Numbered from the stretch's first letter, positions 22,696 through 30,978 are shown. The stretch: DNA of 34,178 bases from CAIPVR01 sp049316905 (GCA_049316905.1 JBMOJH010000027.1:1-34178), one strand, 5' to 3'. Notes: generated by a model not told the origin, from the sequence alone. Program-made: numbers and translations.

Positions 22696-23651
22696 GCGAC
22701 CGACCGGCGCCCGGCCCGCGGTTCGTCACCGACTTCGACCCGCGGTACGGGGAGTGCGTCGAGGTGGCCCCGGACCTGCGCCGCGTGGTGGCCCGCAATC
22801 CGTCGAAGTACACCGCGTGGGGCACCGGGACCTACCTCGTCGGCCGCGGCGAGGTGGCGGTGATCGACCCGGGCCCGGCGCTCGACGAGCACGTCGCGGC
22901 GGTGCTGGCCGCGGTCCGGGGCGAGACGGTGACCCACGTGCTCGTCACCCACACGCATGCGGACCACTCCCCCGCCACGGCGGCCGTGGTCGCCGCGACG
23001 GGGGCCACCACCTACGGGTTCGGCCCGCACCCGGCGGCCGCGGTGTCCGAGGACCCGGACGGTGAGGACCCGGACGGTGAGGACGCGGACGGTGAGGACG
23101 CGGACGCCGGCGAGGGCGAGGAGCACGGGGACCTCGGATTCGTGCCCGACGTCGCGGTCCGCGACGGCGACGTGCTCCACGCCGCGGGCACCACCTTCGA
23201 GTGCCTGCACACGCCCGGCCACATCTCGAACCACGTGTGCTTCGCCCAGCCCGACCGCCGGCGGCTCTTCACCGGCGACCACGTGATGGGGTGGTCCACC
23301 ACGGTCATCCCCCCGCCCGACGGCGACCTCGGCGACTACCTGGCGAACCTGCGTCGACTCCTCGAACGCGACGACGAGGTGTACCTGCCCACCCACGGAC
23401 CGCCCGTCACCCGGCCGCGGGAGTTCGTGGCGGAGCTGCTCGCGCACCGCGAGGAGCGGAGCCGTCAGATCCTCGAGGAGCTGGCCCACGGGCCGCGCAC
23501 GCCGGAGGAGGTGGTGGCGGTCATCTACGCAGAGGTGCGACCCGAGCTGCACGCACCGGCCGCCCGCTCGGTGCGGGCCCACCTGCTGCACCTGCGGGCC
23601 CTCGACCGGGTGGCCGGCCCCGACGACGACGGTCGGTGGCGACGGGCCTGA
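22692..23651 (+). CDS. LACTB2-like metallo-beta-lactamase-fold hydrolase
   Basis: A 319-residue MBL-fold protein. THTHADHS (86-93) gives the His87, His89, Asp91, His92 metal ligands, His177 in HTPGH and Asp196 in FTGDH are next, and a His in YLPTHGPP completes a two-metal site. A winged-helix-like C-terminal segment (about 255-319, ILEELAHGPRTPEEVVAVIY) is typical of LACTB2-like proteins, which include ribonucleases and thioester hydrolases. Residues 119-145 are an acidic insert built from a 15-bp repeat. GTG 22692 overlaps the amine oxidase stop by 3 nt. It ends the secernin-amine oxidase-MBL operon. Confidence 0.87.
   Translation: MSDRPAPGPRFVTDFDPRYGECVEVAPDLRRVVARNPSKYTAWGTGTYLVGRGEVAVIDPGPALDEHVAAVLAAVRGETVTHVLVTHTHADHSPATAAVVAATGATTYGFGPHPAAAVSEDPDGEDPDGEDADGEDADAGEGEEHGDLGFVPDVAVRDGDVLHAAGTTFECLHTPGHISNHVCFAQPDRRRLFTGDHVMGWSTTVIPPPDGDLGDYLANLRRLLERDDEVYLPTHGPPVTRPREFVAELLAHREERSRQILEELAHGPRTPEEVVAVIYAEVRPELHAPAARSVRAHLLHLRALDRVAGPDDDGRWRRA
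23049..23108 (+). repeat. Four 15-bp units coding an acidic insert
   Basis: Units 23049-23063 and 23064-23078 are identical; 23079-23093 differs by one base, and 23094-23108 shares that change and differs further at its last two bases. They encode EDPDG, EDPDG, EDADG, EDADA. All are in frame. Confidence 0.9.
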
Positions 23652-23655
23652 GCCC
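23644..23655. terminator. Minimal hairpin between convergent genes
   Basis: GGGC (23644-23647) pairs with GCCC (23652-23655) and the loop contains the TGA of the MBL gene. Only 4 nt separate the two convergent stop codons. The stem is short, so this is weak. Confidence 0.25.
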
Positions 23656-25284
23656 TCAGCGGGGCGTCATGGCCACGTCGTTCGCGGTGCCGGCGGCCCA
23701 GCTGAACTCGGTGCCGACCTTCGTGAGCCCGTTCGGCGTGTCGATGTCGGACACGCGGAACTGCACGTCCATCCGCTCCGGGGTGCACTCGAGGATGCCC
23801 ACGCCGTGACGGACGAGGTCGACGTAGCGGAACCCGGGCCGGAGGTTCGCGGCGGCCTGAGACACCGCGCTGCCCACGTCGTAGCCGGCGAGGTCGAACG
23901 CCCGCGACGACACGGACCCGCACACGAACTCCTGGGCGACCACCGGGCTGGACTCGTCGTCGAAGTCCGCCTGCAGCGGTGCCTGCCAGTAGGAGTGGAT
24001 GTCGCCGGTGACGAACGCGGTGTTGGCCACGCGCTCGGTCCGCAGGAAGTCGAGGACGAGGTCGCGCTCCCACTGGAAGCCGTCCCACGCGTCCGGGTTG
24101 AACCAGATGCCCGCGTGCTTCGGCAGGTTCGGGTCGCCGAGGCGGAACAGCGGCTCGTCGAGGTCGAGCAGCCGGACCGGGGCGATCATCTCCTGGTTGC
24201 CCACGACCTTCCAGCGCACGCCGTCCTGCTGCGCCGCGCCGAGGCCGTCGAGGTACCACCGGCGCTGCTCCGCGCCGAGCAGTGTCCGACCCACGGCGTG
24301 GATCTCCCGCCCGGGCTCGACCGCGGAGTTCGTGATCGAACCCTTGCCACCCCCGGGGGGGCCGTCCCGGTACTGGCGGGCGTCGGGGAGGGTCAGGTCG
24401 ACGAGGTCCCCCCACCGCACGCGACGGTGGATCCGGGTGCCCTCGATCGGCCACACCGGCTGGTACTCGAACCACGCCCGGTAGGCGTCGGCGGCGCGCT
24501 GCGGGTCGGTGGTGAAGATCTCGCGGCTGTAGTCGTTGGCGACCTCGTGGTCGTCCCAGACCGGGGCGAACGCGTGGGCGGCGTGCGCGGCGCGCAGGTC
24601 GGGATCCGAGCGGTACGCCCGGTACTTGGCGCGGTACGAGGCCAGGTCGGTGGCCGCACCCGCGCCGTCGCTGCGCAGGTCGAACGGCCCCGCGAACGAG
24701 CCCGACTCGTAGATGTAGTCACCGAGGTGCACCACGGCGTCGAGGTCGAGCGCGGCGACGTCGCGCCACGCCGTGTACCAGCCCGACGGGTAGTTCTGAC
24801 AGCTCGCCACCGCGAGGCGCACCCGCGCGGGTGACGAGCCCGGCGCCGCCGGGGTGCGGGTACGACCGACGGGGCTGCGGCGACCGTCGACGGTGAAGCG
24901 GTACCAGTGGGTGGTGCCGGGGGCGAGGCCCTCGGCGAGGACCTTGACGCAGCCGTCACGCTCCGGCTCCGCCGTCGCGGTGCCCGTGGCCACCACGGAG
25001 GCGAAGGACGGATCGGTGGCCACCTCCCACGCGGTCGCCACCGAGGAGCGGGCGCCCGGCGCCACCCGGGTCCAGAGCACCTGGGCGGTCGGCGTGTGCA
25101 GCCCGCTCACCACGCCGCAGTCGAACACCGGATCGGTGGGGACCGGCGGTCCCGGCAGCGTGGTGGTCGGCATCCCGGGCGTGCCGGGAGCACACGAGGC
25201 CAGCCAGGAGGCCCCGGCCACGCCCGCGGCGCCGAACGCGCCGAGCTTCAGGAACGAGCGCCGGTCGGTGCCGCGTGAGCCCAT
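23656..25284 (-). CDS. PhoD-like phosphatase, Tat-exported lipoprotein
   Basis: A 542-residue alkaline phosphatase D. The N-terminus TDRRSFLKLG is a twin-arginine signal (Arg8, Arg9) and LASC ending at Cys31 is a lipobox, so it should be exported folded and anchored as a lipoprotein. A Fn3-like N-terminal domain (about 45-150) precedes the metallophosphatase domain, with AVASCQNYPSGWYTAW, VVHLGDYIYE, WDDHEVANDY, GNQEMIAP and TGDIHSYWQ supplying metal ligands. PhoD enzymes hydrolyse phosphodiesters and monoesters with Ca/Fe and are often induced by phosphate starvation; I cannot identify a Pho box. A strong ribosome binding site GGGGAG lies 6 nt before the ATG. Confidence 0.93.
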   Translation of the reverse strand: MGSRGTDRRSFLKLGAFGAAGVAGASWLASCAPGTPGMPTTTLPGPPVPTDPVFDCGVVSGLHTPTAQVLWTRVAPGARSSVATAWEVATDPSFASVVATGTATAEPERDGCVKVLAEGLAPGTTHWYRFTVDGRRSPVGRTRTPAAPGSSPARVRLAVASCQNYPSGWYTAWRDVAALDLDAVVHLGDYIYESGSFAGPFDLRSDGAGAATDLASYRAKYRAYRSDPDLRAAHAAHAFAPVWDDHEVANDYSREIFTTDPQRAADAYRAWFEYQPVWPIEGTRIHRRVRWGDLVDLTLPDARQYRDGPPGGGKGSITNSAVEPGREIHAVGRTLLGAEQRRWYLDGLGAAQQDGVRWKVVGNQEMIAPVRLLDLDEPLFRLGDPNLPKHAGIWFNPDAWDGFQWERDLVLDFLRTERVANTAFVTGDIHSYWQAPLQADFDDESSPVVAQEFVCGSVSSRAFDLAGYDVGSAVSQAAANLRPGFRYVDLVRHGVGILECTPERMDVQFRVSDIDTPNGLTKVGTEFSWAAGTANDVAMTPR

Positions 25285-25362
25285 CGTGATCTCCCCTGTC
25301 CCCGGTCGCCCACCGGGTTCGTCCGCCGGATGTGGCCCATCCGTACCGCCCTTGAAGGTGGC

Positions 25363-26583
25363 TCAGTGTAGGAGCGGGGCCGGCGGCCCGGAAACGCGCG
25401 CGTCATGGCCGCCCCGCCGGTGCAGGGCGAGGCCGCCGACGAGGGTGGCGAGCATGAGGACCGCCACGCCGGCGAAGACCACCACGGGCCCGGCGGCCTC
25501 GTAGAGGACCGGCGCCGCGAGCGCCATGGAGGCGGCGCCCACCTGGCTGACGGCGTTCGAGAGGCCCTGGCCGGCGGCCACCTCCTCCGGCGCACACGCG
25601 CGCAGCATCGCGGCCTGCACCGAGGGGTTCGCGACCGCGCCGGGGAACCCCTCGAGGAAGGCGAGGGCGGTGATCACCAGTGGCCAGCGCAGCACGCCGT
25701 ACAGGCCCGTGATCGCGGCGAGTCCGAGCAGCGCCACGGTGGCCGCGCGGACCGGGCCCAGGCGGTCCGCGATGCGCCCACCGCGCGGCGAGAACAGCAC
25801 CACCGGGACCGAGTACAGCGTGAGGCCCACGCCGATGAGCACCGTCCCCGCGCCGCGGTCGGTGAGGTACCGCGACCAGAGGGCGTCGTACAGACCCACC
25901 GGCAGGAACGCGGCCAGGCCGAGCAGGGCGGCCGCGCCCACCGGCGGGCGCCGGAGCATCGTGATCGACGCCAGCGGCGAGCGCGGCGAGTGGTCCACGG
26001 ACACCTCGGGCAGCCGCACCCGGGCGACCCACACCGCGAGCAGCAGGGTCACGGCGCCCACCGCGACGAAGGGCAACCAGAGGTCGACCAGCGCGGTGAG
26101 GGTGGCGCCCAGCGCGGGGCCGAGGAGGAAGCCGCCCACCTCCGCGCTGGCCAGGAGGCCGAGCCGGCGCCCACCCTGCAGCGGATCACCGGCGGTGGCG
26201 ATCTTGCGGGCCGCCGGCAGGTACACGCCTGCGCCGAGGCCCTCGAGGGAACGGGCCGCCACGAACTGCCAGAGCTCGGTCGCGCGGGAGAACCAGAACA
26301 GCGCCGCGGCCGCGGCCACGAGACCCAGCACCATCAACGTCCGGGCGTGGCCGCGGTCGGCCAGCCGGGCGAGGAGCAGGCCCGACACCAGCGCCGCCAC
26401 GAACGACACGCCGCTGATCAGTCCCAGCCCGAACGCCGAGAAGCCGTAGCGGTCCTGGAACTCCGCCAGCAGCGGGAACACCAGGCCGACGCCCGCCCCC
26501 AGGGCGCCCGCGGCGACCAGGATCGGTGCCATCGACGACCCGCCGGGGGACGTCTCGCCGGACGCAGGGGTCGGACGATCCAT
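25363..26583 (-). CDS. MFS transporter, 12-helix type
   Basis: A 406-residue major facilitator with about 12 hydrophobic helices. The MFS motif A loop is recognisable as ARLADRGHARTLMVLG between helices 2 and 3 and again as GGRIADRLGPVRAATVA in the second half. The sequence resembles actinobacterial multidrug or sugar-efflux MFS proteins; the substrate is unknown. The ATG at 26583 gives a 17-residue hydrophilic N-terminus; the Met at residue 18 (MAPILVAAG) is an alternative start. It diverges from aguA across 90 nt and follows no gene closely, with a 78-nt gap to phoD downstream. Confidence 0.85.
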   Translation of the reverse strand: MDRPTPASGETSPGGSSMAPILVAAGALGAGVGLVFPLLAEFQDRYGFSAFGLGLISGVSFVAALVSGLLLARLADRGHARTLMVLGLVAAAAALFWFSRATELWQFVAARSLEGLGAGVYLPAARKIATAGDPLQGGRRLGLLASAEVGGFLLGPALGATLTALVDLWLPFVAVGAVTLLLAVWVARVRLPEVSVDHSPRSPLASITMLRRPPVGAAALLGLAAFLPVGLYDALWSRYLTDRGAGTVLIGVGLTLYSVPVVLFSPRGGRIADRLGPVRAATVALLGLAAITGLYGVLRWPLVITALAFLEGFPGAVANPSVQAAMLRACAPEEVAAGQGLSNAVSQVGAASMALAAPVLYEAAGPVVVFAGVAVLMLATLVGGLALHRRGGHDARVSGPPAPLLH

Positions 26584-26660
26584 CCGGGCATGGTCGCACC
26601 CGACGGGGGGGCTGCGCCCGTGACTTGACGGTCCGTGCCGGTCCGTCGCGCTCGCCGCGC

Positions 26661-26666
26661 CAGACT
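26661..26666 (+). promoter_or_regulatory. Leaderless-type -10 box of the agu-egt operon
   Basis: CAGACT, identical to the csoR -10 box, ends 7 nt before the aguA ATG at 26674. No clear -35 box is seen. It favours the ATG over the in-frame GTG at 26668. Confidence 0.45.
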
Positions 26667-26673
26667 TGTGCGG

Positions 26674-27729
26674 ATGGACACCGGAGCCGTCGCGGTCCCG
26701 CCGTTGCGGATGCCCGCCGAATGGGAGCCCCACGAGCGCACGCTCATCTGCTGGCCCGCCCGCGACGAGATCTGGGGTCCGTTGCGGGTCCGGGCGTGCG
26801 AGGACCACGCCACCATCGCCCGCACCGTCGCCGAGTTCGAGCCCGTCACGGTGATCGCGCCGCCGTCGCGCGCCGAGGAGGCCGCACGGGCCTGCGGGCC
26901 AACGGTGCACGTGGAGGAACTGCCGATCGACGACAGCTGGGCGCGCGACTCCGGTCCCCTGTCGGTGCTCGACGGCCGACGCCGACGCGCGGTGCTCGAC
27001 GTGACGTTCAACGGGTGGGGTCGGAAGTTCGAGCCGTTCGCCGACGACGCCGCCCTGGCCCGGCGCTGGGCGGACCGCCACGGGGTCCCGGTGGTGGACG
27101 AGGCGATGGTGCTCGAGGGCGGCGCCATCACCGTCGACGGCGCCGGCACCGTGGTCACCACCGAGCAGTGCCTGCTGCACCCGAACCGCAATCCCACCAT
27201 GTCGAGGGCCGCGATCGAGGGCGTGCTCCGCACGGGCCTCGGCGCCGAGCGGACCGTGTGGCTGCCCTACGGCCTCGTCGACGACCACGACACCGACGGC
27301 CACGTGGACAACGTCGCAGCCTTCGCGCAGGCCGGTCTGGTGGTGGCCCAGGGCTGTGACGACGTCGACGAACCGGACCACGAGCGGCTGGGCGTCAACC
27401 TCCGGTGCCTGCGCGACGCGCCCGACGCCCGCGGCGAGCCGATCGCCGTGCTGGAGGTGCCGGTGCTGCCGTTCGCCCACCTCGACGGCCGCCGCGTGCC
27501 GGTGCCGTACCTCAACCTCTACGTCTGCAACGGCGGGGTGGTGGTGCCGGTGTGCGGGCACGCGGCCGACGACGAGATGCTGGGCCTGATCGGAACGGCC
27601 TTCCCCGGACGGCGCGTGGTGGGGGTGCCGGGCGAGGTCCTGGCCTACGGGGGCGGGGGGCCGCACTGCATCACCCAGCAGGTCCCGCTGGATCCGGTCG
27701 GCGGGAGCCCGTTCGGGGGGAGCGCGTGA
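26674..27729 (+). CDS. aguA: Agmatine deiminase
   Basis: A 351-residue guanidino-modifying enzyme that converts agmatine to N-carbamoylputrescine and ammonia. MPAEWEPHERTLICWP is the family opening, WARDSGP (Arg91, Asp92) and HVDN (His210, Asp212) are catalytic or binding sites, LEGGAITVDG and EQCLLHPNRNP are conserved, and Cys332 in GGGGPHCITQQVP is the nucleophile. All key residues are present. It is the first gene of a four-gene operon, and its stop overlaps the aguB start by 1 nt (TGATG). No arginine decarboxylase is in the window, so the agmatine source is elsewhere. Confidence 0.95.
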   Translation: MDTGAVAVPPLRMPAEWEPHERTLICWPARDEIWGPLRVRACEDHATIARTVAEFEPVTVIAPPSRAEEAARACGPTVHVEELPIDDSWARDSGPLSVLDGRRRRAVLDVTFNGWGRKFEPFADDAALARRWADRHGVPVVDEAMVLEGGAITVDGAGTVVTTEQCLLHPNRNPTMSRAAIEGVLRTGLGAERTVWLPYGLVDDHDTDGHVDNVAAFAQAGLVVAQGCDDVDEPDHERLGVNLRCLRDAPDARGEPIAVLEVPVLPFAHLDGRRVPVPYLNLYVCNGGVVVPVCGHAADDEMLGLIGTAFPGRRVVGVPGEVLAYGGGGPHCITQQVPLDPVGGSPFGGSA

Positions 27730-28685
27730 TGCGGCTCCTCGTGGCGGACGGTCCGCACGACTCCCCGGCGCGCACCCGGCCGGCCCGGCGCGCGCCGTGG
27801 CGCGTGGGAGCCGTGCAGCACCGCTGGCACCCCGACCCCGACGAGCACGCCGCCGCGCTCGCTGACGGCGTGGCGCTCGCCGCGGGCGAGGGCGCCCGGC
27901 TGGTCTGCCTGCAGGAGCTGACGCTCTCGCCCTACTTCGCCGCGGTGGAGGGTGGCCCCACGGAGGTGGACGCCGCGCCCGAACCGCTCGAGGCGGGACC
28001 GACCGTCGCGCTGATCTCGGACCTCTCGCGCCGCCACGGCGTGTTCGTGTCGGCGTCGCTGTGGGAGGCCGACCCGGCCGTGGCGCCGCGGGGCTGGAAC
28101 ACGGCGGTGTGCACCGCACCCGACGGCTCGCTGCTGGCCCGCACGCGCAAGCTCCACATCCCGGTCACCGCGGGCTACCGCGAGGACCGCTACTTCCCTG
28201 CCGGCGACGGCGGGTTCCCGGTCATCCCGCTCGACGACGCCCGGGTCGGCTTCCCCACCTGCTGGGACCAGTGGTTCCCGGAACTGGCCCGGGCCTACTC
28301 GCTCGCAGGCGCCGAGGTACTCGTCTACCCCACCGCGATCGGCTCCGAACCCGACCACCCGGGCTTCGACACCGAGCCGCTGTGGGAGCGCGTGATCACC
28401 GCCAACGGCATCGCGAACGGCACGTTCATGGTGGCGGTCAACCGCATCGGCACCGAGCGCGTCGCGCCCGCCGCGCCGGAGATCACCTTCTACGGCTCGT
28501 CGTTCATCAGCGACCCGTACGGCCGGGTGCTGGTGCAGGCCCCGAGGGACGAGCCCGCCGTGATCGTCGCGGATGTCGACCTCGACGCCCGGGCGGACTG
28601 GCTGGAGTTGTTCCCGTTCCTGACGACGCGGCGGCCCGACGCGTACGGTGGTCTCGTGGCGGAACGGACCCCACCATGGAGCTGA
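27729..28685 (+). CDS. aguB: N-carbamoylputrescine amidohydrolase
   Basis: A 318-residue nitrilase-superfamily enzyme that hydrolyses N-carbamoylputrescine to putrescine, CO2 and ammonia. The Glu-Lys-Cys triad is Glu63 (CLQELTLSPYF), Lys141 (TRKLHIP) and Cys178 (FPTCWDQWFPE); WDQWFPE and NGTFMVAVNRIG are specific to the AguB group. It completes the step begun by AguA. The first 24 residues are a basic extension before the core (PWRVGAVQH). The stop lies 10 nt inside egtB. Confidence 0.95.
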   Translation: MRLLVADGPHDSPARTRPARRAPWRVGAVQHRWHPDPDEHAAALADGVALAAGEGARLVCLQELTLSPYFAAVEGGPTEVDAAPEPLEAGPTVALISDLSRRHGVFVSASLWEADPAVAPRGWNTAVCTAPDGSLLARTRKLHIPVTAGYREDRYFPAGDGGFPVIPLDDARVGFPTCWDQWFPELARAYSLAGAEVLVYPTAIGSEPDHPGFDTEPLWERVITANGIANGTFMVAVNRIGTERVAPAAPEITFYGSSFISDPYGRVLVQAPRDEPAVIVADVDLDARADWLELFPFLTTRRPDAYGGLVAERTPPWS

Positions 28686-29944
28686 CCTCGCAGTACGCGG
28701 CGGTCCGGGAGCGCACCGAGGAGCTCGCCGCACCGCTCGGGCCGGAGGACCAGGTGGTCCAGTCCATGACGGACTGCAGCCCCACCAAGTGGCACCGGGC
28801 CCACACCACCTGGTTCTTCGAGGAGTTCGTCCTCGGCGCCGTGCCCGGGTACCGCCCGGCCGACGACACCTACCGGTTCCTGTTCAACAGCTACTACGAG
28901 GCGGTGGGCCCCCGACAGCCCCGGCCGCGTCGGGGCATGGTGACCCGGCCGACCGTCGCCGAGGTGGGCGAGTACCGCCGGCAGGTGGACCACCACATGT
29001 GCGGGCTCCTGCACGACGGGGTCGACGCGCCGACCGCCGCGCTCGTCACGCTCGGCCTGCACCACGAGGAGCAGCACCAGGAGCTGCTCCTCATGGACGC
29101 CAAGCACCTGCTCTGGCAGAACCCGCTGCGGCCGGCCTACCGGGACCGGCCCGCGCCCGCGCCGGGCACCGCAACCGCTGCACCCGGATGGCTGGACCAC
29201 CCCGGCGGCACGGTGACGGTGGGCCACGACGCCGAGGCGGGCCGGGCACCCGGCGACCCGCCGGCGTTCGCGTACGACAACGAGGGCCCGCGTCACGACG
29301 TGCTCCTCCACCCCTTCGCGCTCGCCGATCGTCTCGTCACCGCCGGTGAGTGGCGGGCGTTCCAGGACGACGGCGGGTACCGGCGACCCGAGCTGTGGCT
29401 GTCCGACGGCTGGGCCGCGGTGAACGAGCAGGGCTGGGACGCGCCGCTCTACTGGGACCGCGTCGACGGCGACTGGCACGTGTTCACCCTCGACGGGATG
29501 CGCCCGGTGGTCGACGCGGAGCCGGTGGTCCACGTGAGCTACTACGAGGCCGATGCCTACGCCCGCTGGGCCGGGCAGCGACTGCCGACCGAGTTCGAGT
29601 GGGAGGCGGTGGCAGCGGCGCACCCCGCCGTGCCGGCCGAGGACCTGGCCCCGCCCCACGGACCGCTGCACCCCACGCCGGCCGGCACCGCGGGCGCGGA
29701 CCCCCGCCAGTTCACCGGTGAGGTCTGGCAGTGGACCGCGAGCGCCTACCTGCCGTACCCCGGCTTCCGGCCCGCGGCCGGTGCCGTGGGCGAGTACAAC
29801 GGCAAGTTCATGGTCAACCAGCACGTGCTGCGCGGCGGCTGCTGCGCCACCCCGGCCGGCCACGCCCGCCCGACGTACCGCAACTTCTTCACCCCCGTGT
29901 CCCGCTGGGCCTTCAGCGGCCTGCGGCTCGCGACCGATGCCTGA
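28676..29944 (+). CDS. egtB: Ergothioneine sulfoxide synthase EgtB
   Basis: A 422-residue non-heme iron enzyme that joins a thiol donor to hercynine with O2. The N-terminal DinB-like domain supplies His43 (HRAHTTWFFEEF), His130 and His134 in the HX3HXE motif HEEQHQE; the C-terminal FGE-sulfatase-like domain has ADRLVTAGEW, PTEFEWEA, GEVWQWTASAY and RPTYRNFF. NSYYEAVG places Tyr73-Tyr74 where, as I recall it, type II EgtB (Chloracidobacterium, which uses cysteine directly) has its tyrosine pair. Neither egtA nor egtC is nearby, which agrees. It overlaps aguB by 10 nt and egtD by 8 nt. Confidence 0.94.
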   Translation: MELTSQYAAVRERTEELAAPLGPEDQVVQSMTDCSPTKWHRAHTTWFFEEFVLGAVPGYRPADDTYRFLFNSYYEAVGPRQPRPRRGMVTRPTVAEVGEYRRQVDHHMCGLLHDGVDAPTAALVTLGLHHEEQHQELLLMDAKHLLWQNPLRPAYRDRPAPAPGTATAAPGWLDHPGGTVTVGHDAEAGRAPGDPPAFAYDNEGPRHDVLLHPFALADRLVTAGEWRAFQDDGGYRRPELWLSDGWAAVNEQGWDAPLYWDRVDGDWHVFTLDGMRPVVDAEPVVHVSYYEADAYARWAGQRLPTEFEWEAVAAAHPAVPAEDLAPPHGPLHPTPAGTAGADPRQFTGEVWQWTASAYLPYPGFRPAAGAVGEYNGKFMVNQHVLRGGCCATPAGHARPTYRNFFTPVSRWAFSGLRLATDA

Positions 29945-30941
29945 CGCGCCCCCGCCCGTGGGCGATGGATCCGGCACGGTCACCGTCGACGTGCGCATCG
30001 ACCGCACCGACTGGTCCCGCCACCTCGCGGACGAGACCGCCCGCGGTCTGCGCACCGCGCCGCCCTGGATCCCACCCGTCTGGTTCTACGACGAGCTGGG
30101 CTCGAAGCTGTTCGACGAGATCACCCGCCTGCCCGAGTACTACCCGACCGAGGCGGAGCGCTCGATCCTGAGCGAGCGCTCCGGCGAGATCGCCGAGCTG
30201 ACCGGGGCGACCACCCTGGCCGAGCTGGGCTCCGGCACCTCCGACAAGACGATGCTGCTGATCGACGCGCTGCACCGCGCCGGCACGCTCGGGCGGATCG
30301 CGCCGTTCGACGTGAGCGAGGAGGTCCTCCGCGACGCCGCCCACACGCTCGCCTCGCGGTTCCCCGGCACGTCGGTCCACGCCGTCGTCGGCGACTTCCA
30401 CCGCCATCTCGGCGCCATCCCGATGGACGGCGTGACGCTGCTCGTGTTCCTCGGCTCGACGATCGGCAACTTCGAGCCCGGGGACCGGGCCGCGTTCCTG
30501 GACTCGGTGGGCCGCGTGCTCGACGATGACGACTGGTTCCTGCTCGGCACCGACCTGGTGAAGGACACCGACCGTCTGGTCGCCGCGTACGACGACGCGG
30601 CCGGGGTGACCGCGGCGTTCAACCTCAACGCCCTCTCGGTCATGAACGCCGAGCTCGGCGGCGACTTCGACCCCGGTGCCTACCGCCACCGCGCGGTCTG
30701 GGACGCGGCGGGCAGCCGGATCGAGATGCACCTCGTTGCGGACCGGGCCCAGGTGGTGCGTCTGTCGGCGCTCGAGGTGGAGCTGCGCCTCGACGGCGGC
30801 GCCCACCTGCGCACCGAGATCAGCACCAAGTTCCGGCCGGAACAGGTGGCCGACGAGCTCGCCGCGGCGGGCCTCCGGGTGGAGCGCACCTGGACCGATC
30901 CGGCCGGCGACTTCCTGCTCACGCTCGCCCGCCGCGGCTGA
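29937..30941 (+). CDS. egtD: L-histidine N-alpha-methyltransferase EgtD
   Basis: A 334-residue SAM-dependent enzyme that trimethylates histidine to hercynine, the first step of ergothioneine synthesis. PPVWFYDELGSKLFDEITRL and PEYYPTEAE are signatures of the EgtD family, LAELGSGTSDKT (94-105) is the SAM-binding loop, and FLGSTIGNF is a further conserved motif. Its product feeds EgtB, encoded just upstream. The ATG lies within the last codons of egtB (8-nt overlap). A C-S lyase (EgtE), needed for the last step, is not in the window. Confidence 0.95.
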   Translation: MPDAPPPVGDGSGTVTVDVRIDRTDWSRHLADETARGLRTAPPWIPPVWFYDELGSKLFDEITRLPEYYPTEAERSILSERSGEIAELTGATTLAELGSGTSDKTMLLIDALHRAGTLGRIAPFDVSEEVLRDAAHTLASRFPGTSVHAVVGDFHRHLGAIPMDGVTLLVFLGSTIGNFEPGDRAAFLDSVGRVLDDDDWFLLGTDLVKDTDRLVAAYDDAAGVTAAFNLNALSVMNAELGGDFDPGAYRHRAVWDAAGSRIEMHLVADRAQVVRLSALEVELRLDGGAHLRTEISTKFRPEQVADELAAAGLRVERTWTDPAGDFLLTLARRG

Positions 30942-30944
30942 GCA

Positions 30945-30966
30945 CGCCGCTGCTGGGAACGCGGCG
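30945..30966. terminator. Hairpin between egtD and the thioesterase gene
   Basis: CGCCGC (30945-30950) pairs with GCGGCG (30961-30966) across a 10-nt loop in the 37-nt gap between convergent genes. No T-tract is present. Confidence 0.4.
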
Positions 30967-30978
30967 CGGGTCCGACGG

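Noticed and set aside
26584..26594. GACCAT as a leaderless -10 box for the MFS gene
   Set aside because: It ends 7 nt before ATG 26583 on the minus strand, but it fits only the weakest form of the motif (A at 2, T at 6) and the start itself is uncertain, so I did not count it.
20060..30941. A complete polyamine synthesis and breakdown island
   Set aside because: No arginine decarboxylase, aminotransferase, aldehyde dehydrogenase or polyamine permease was found between 20060 and 30941; the phosphatase and MFS genes break the run. Only the operons are claimed.
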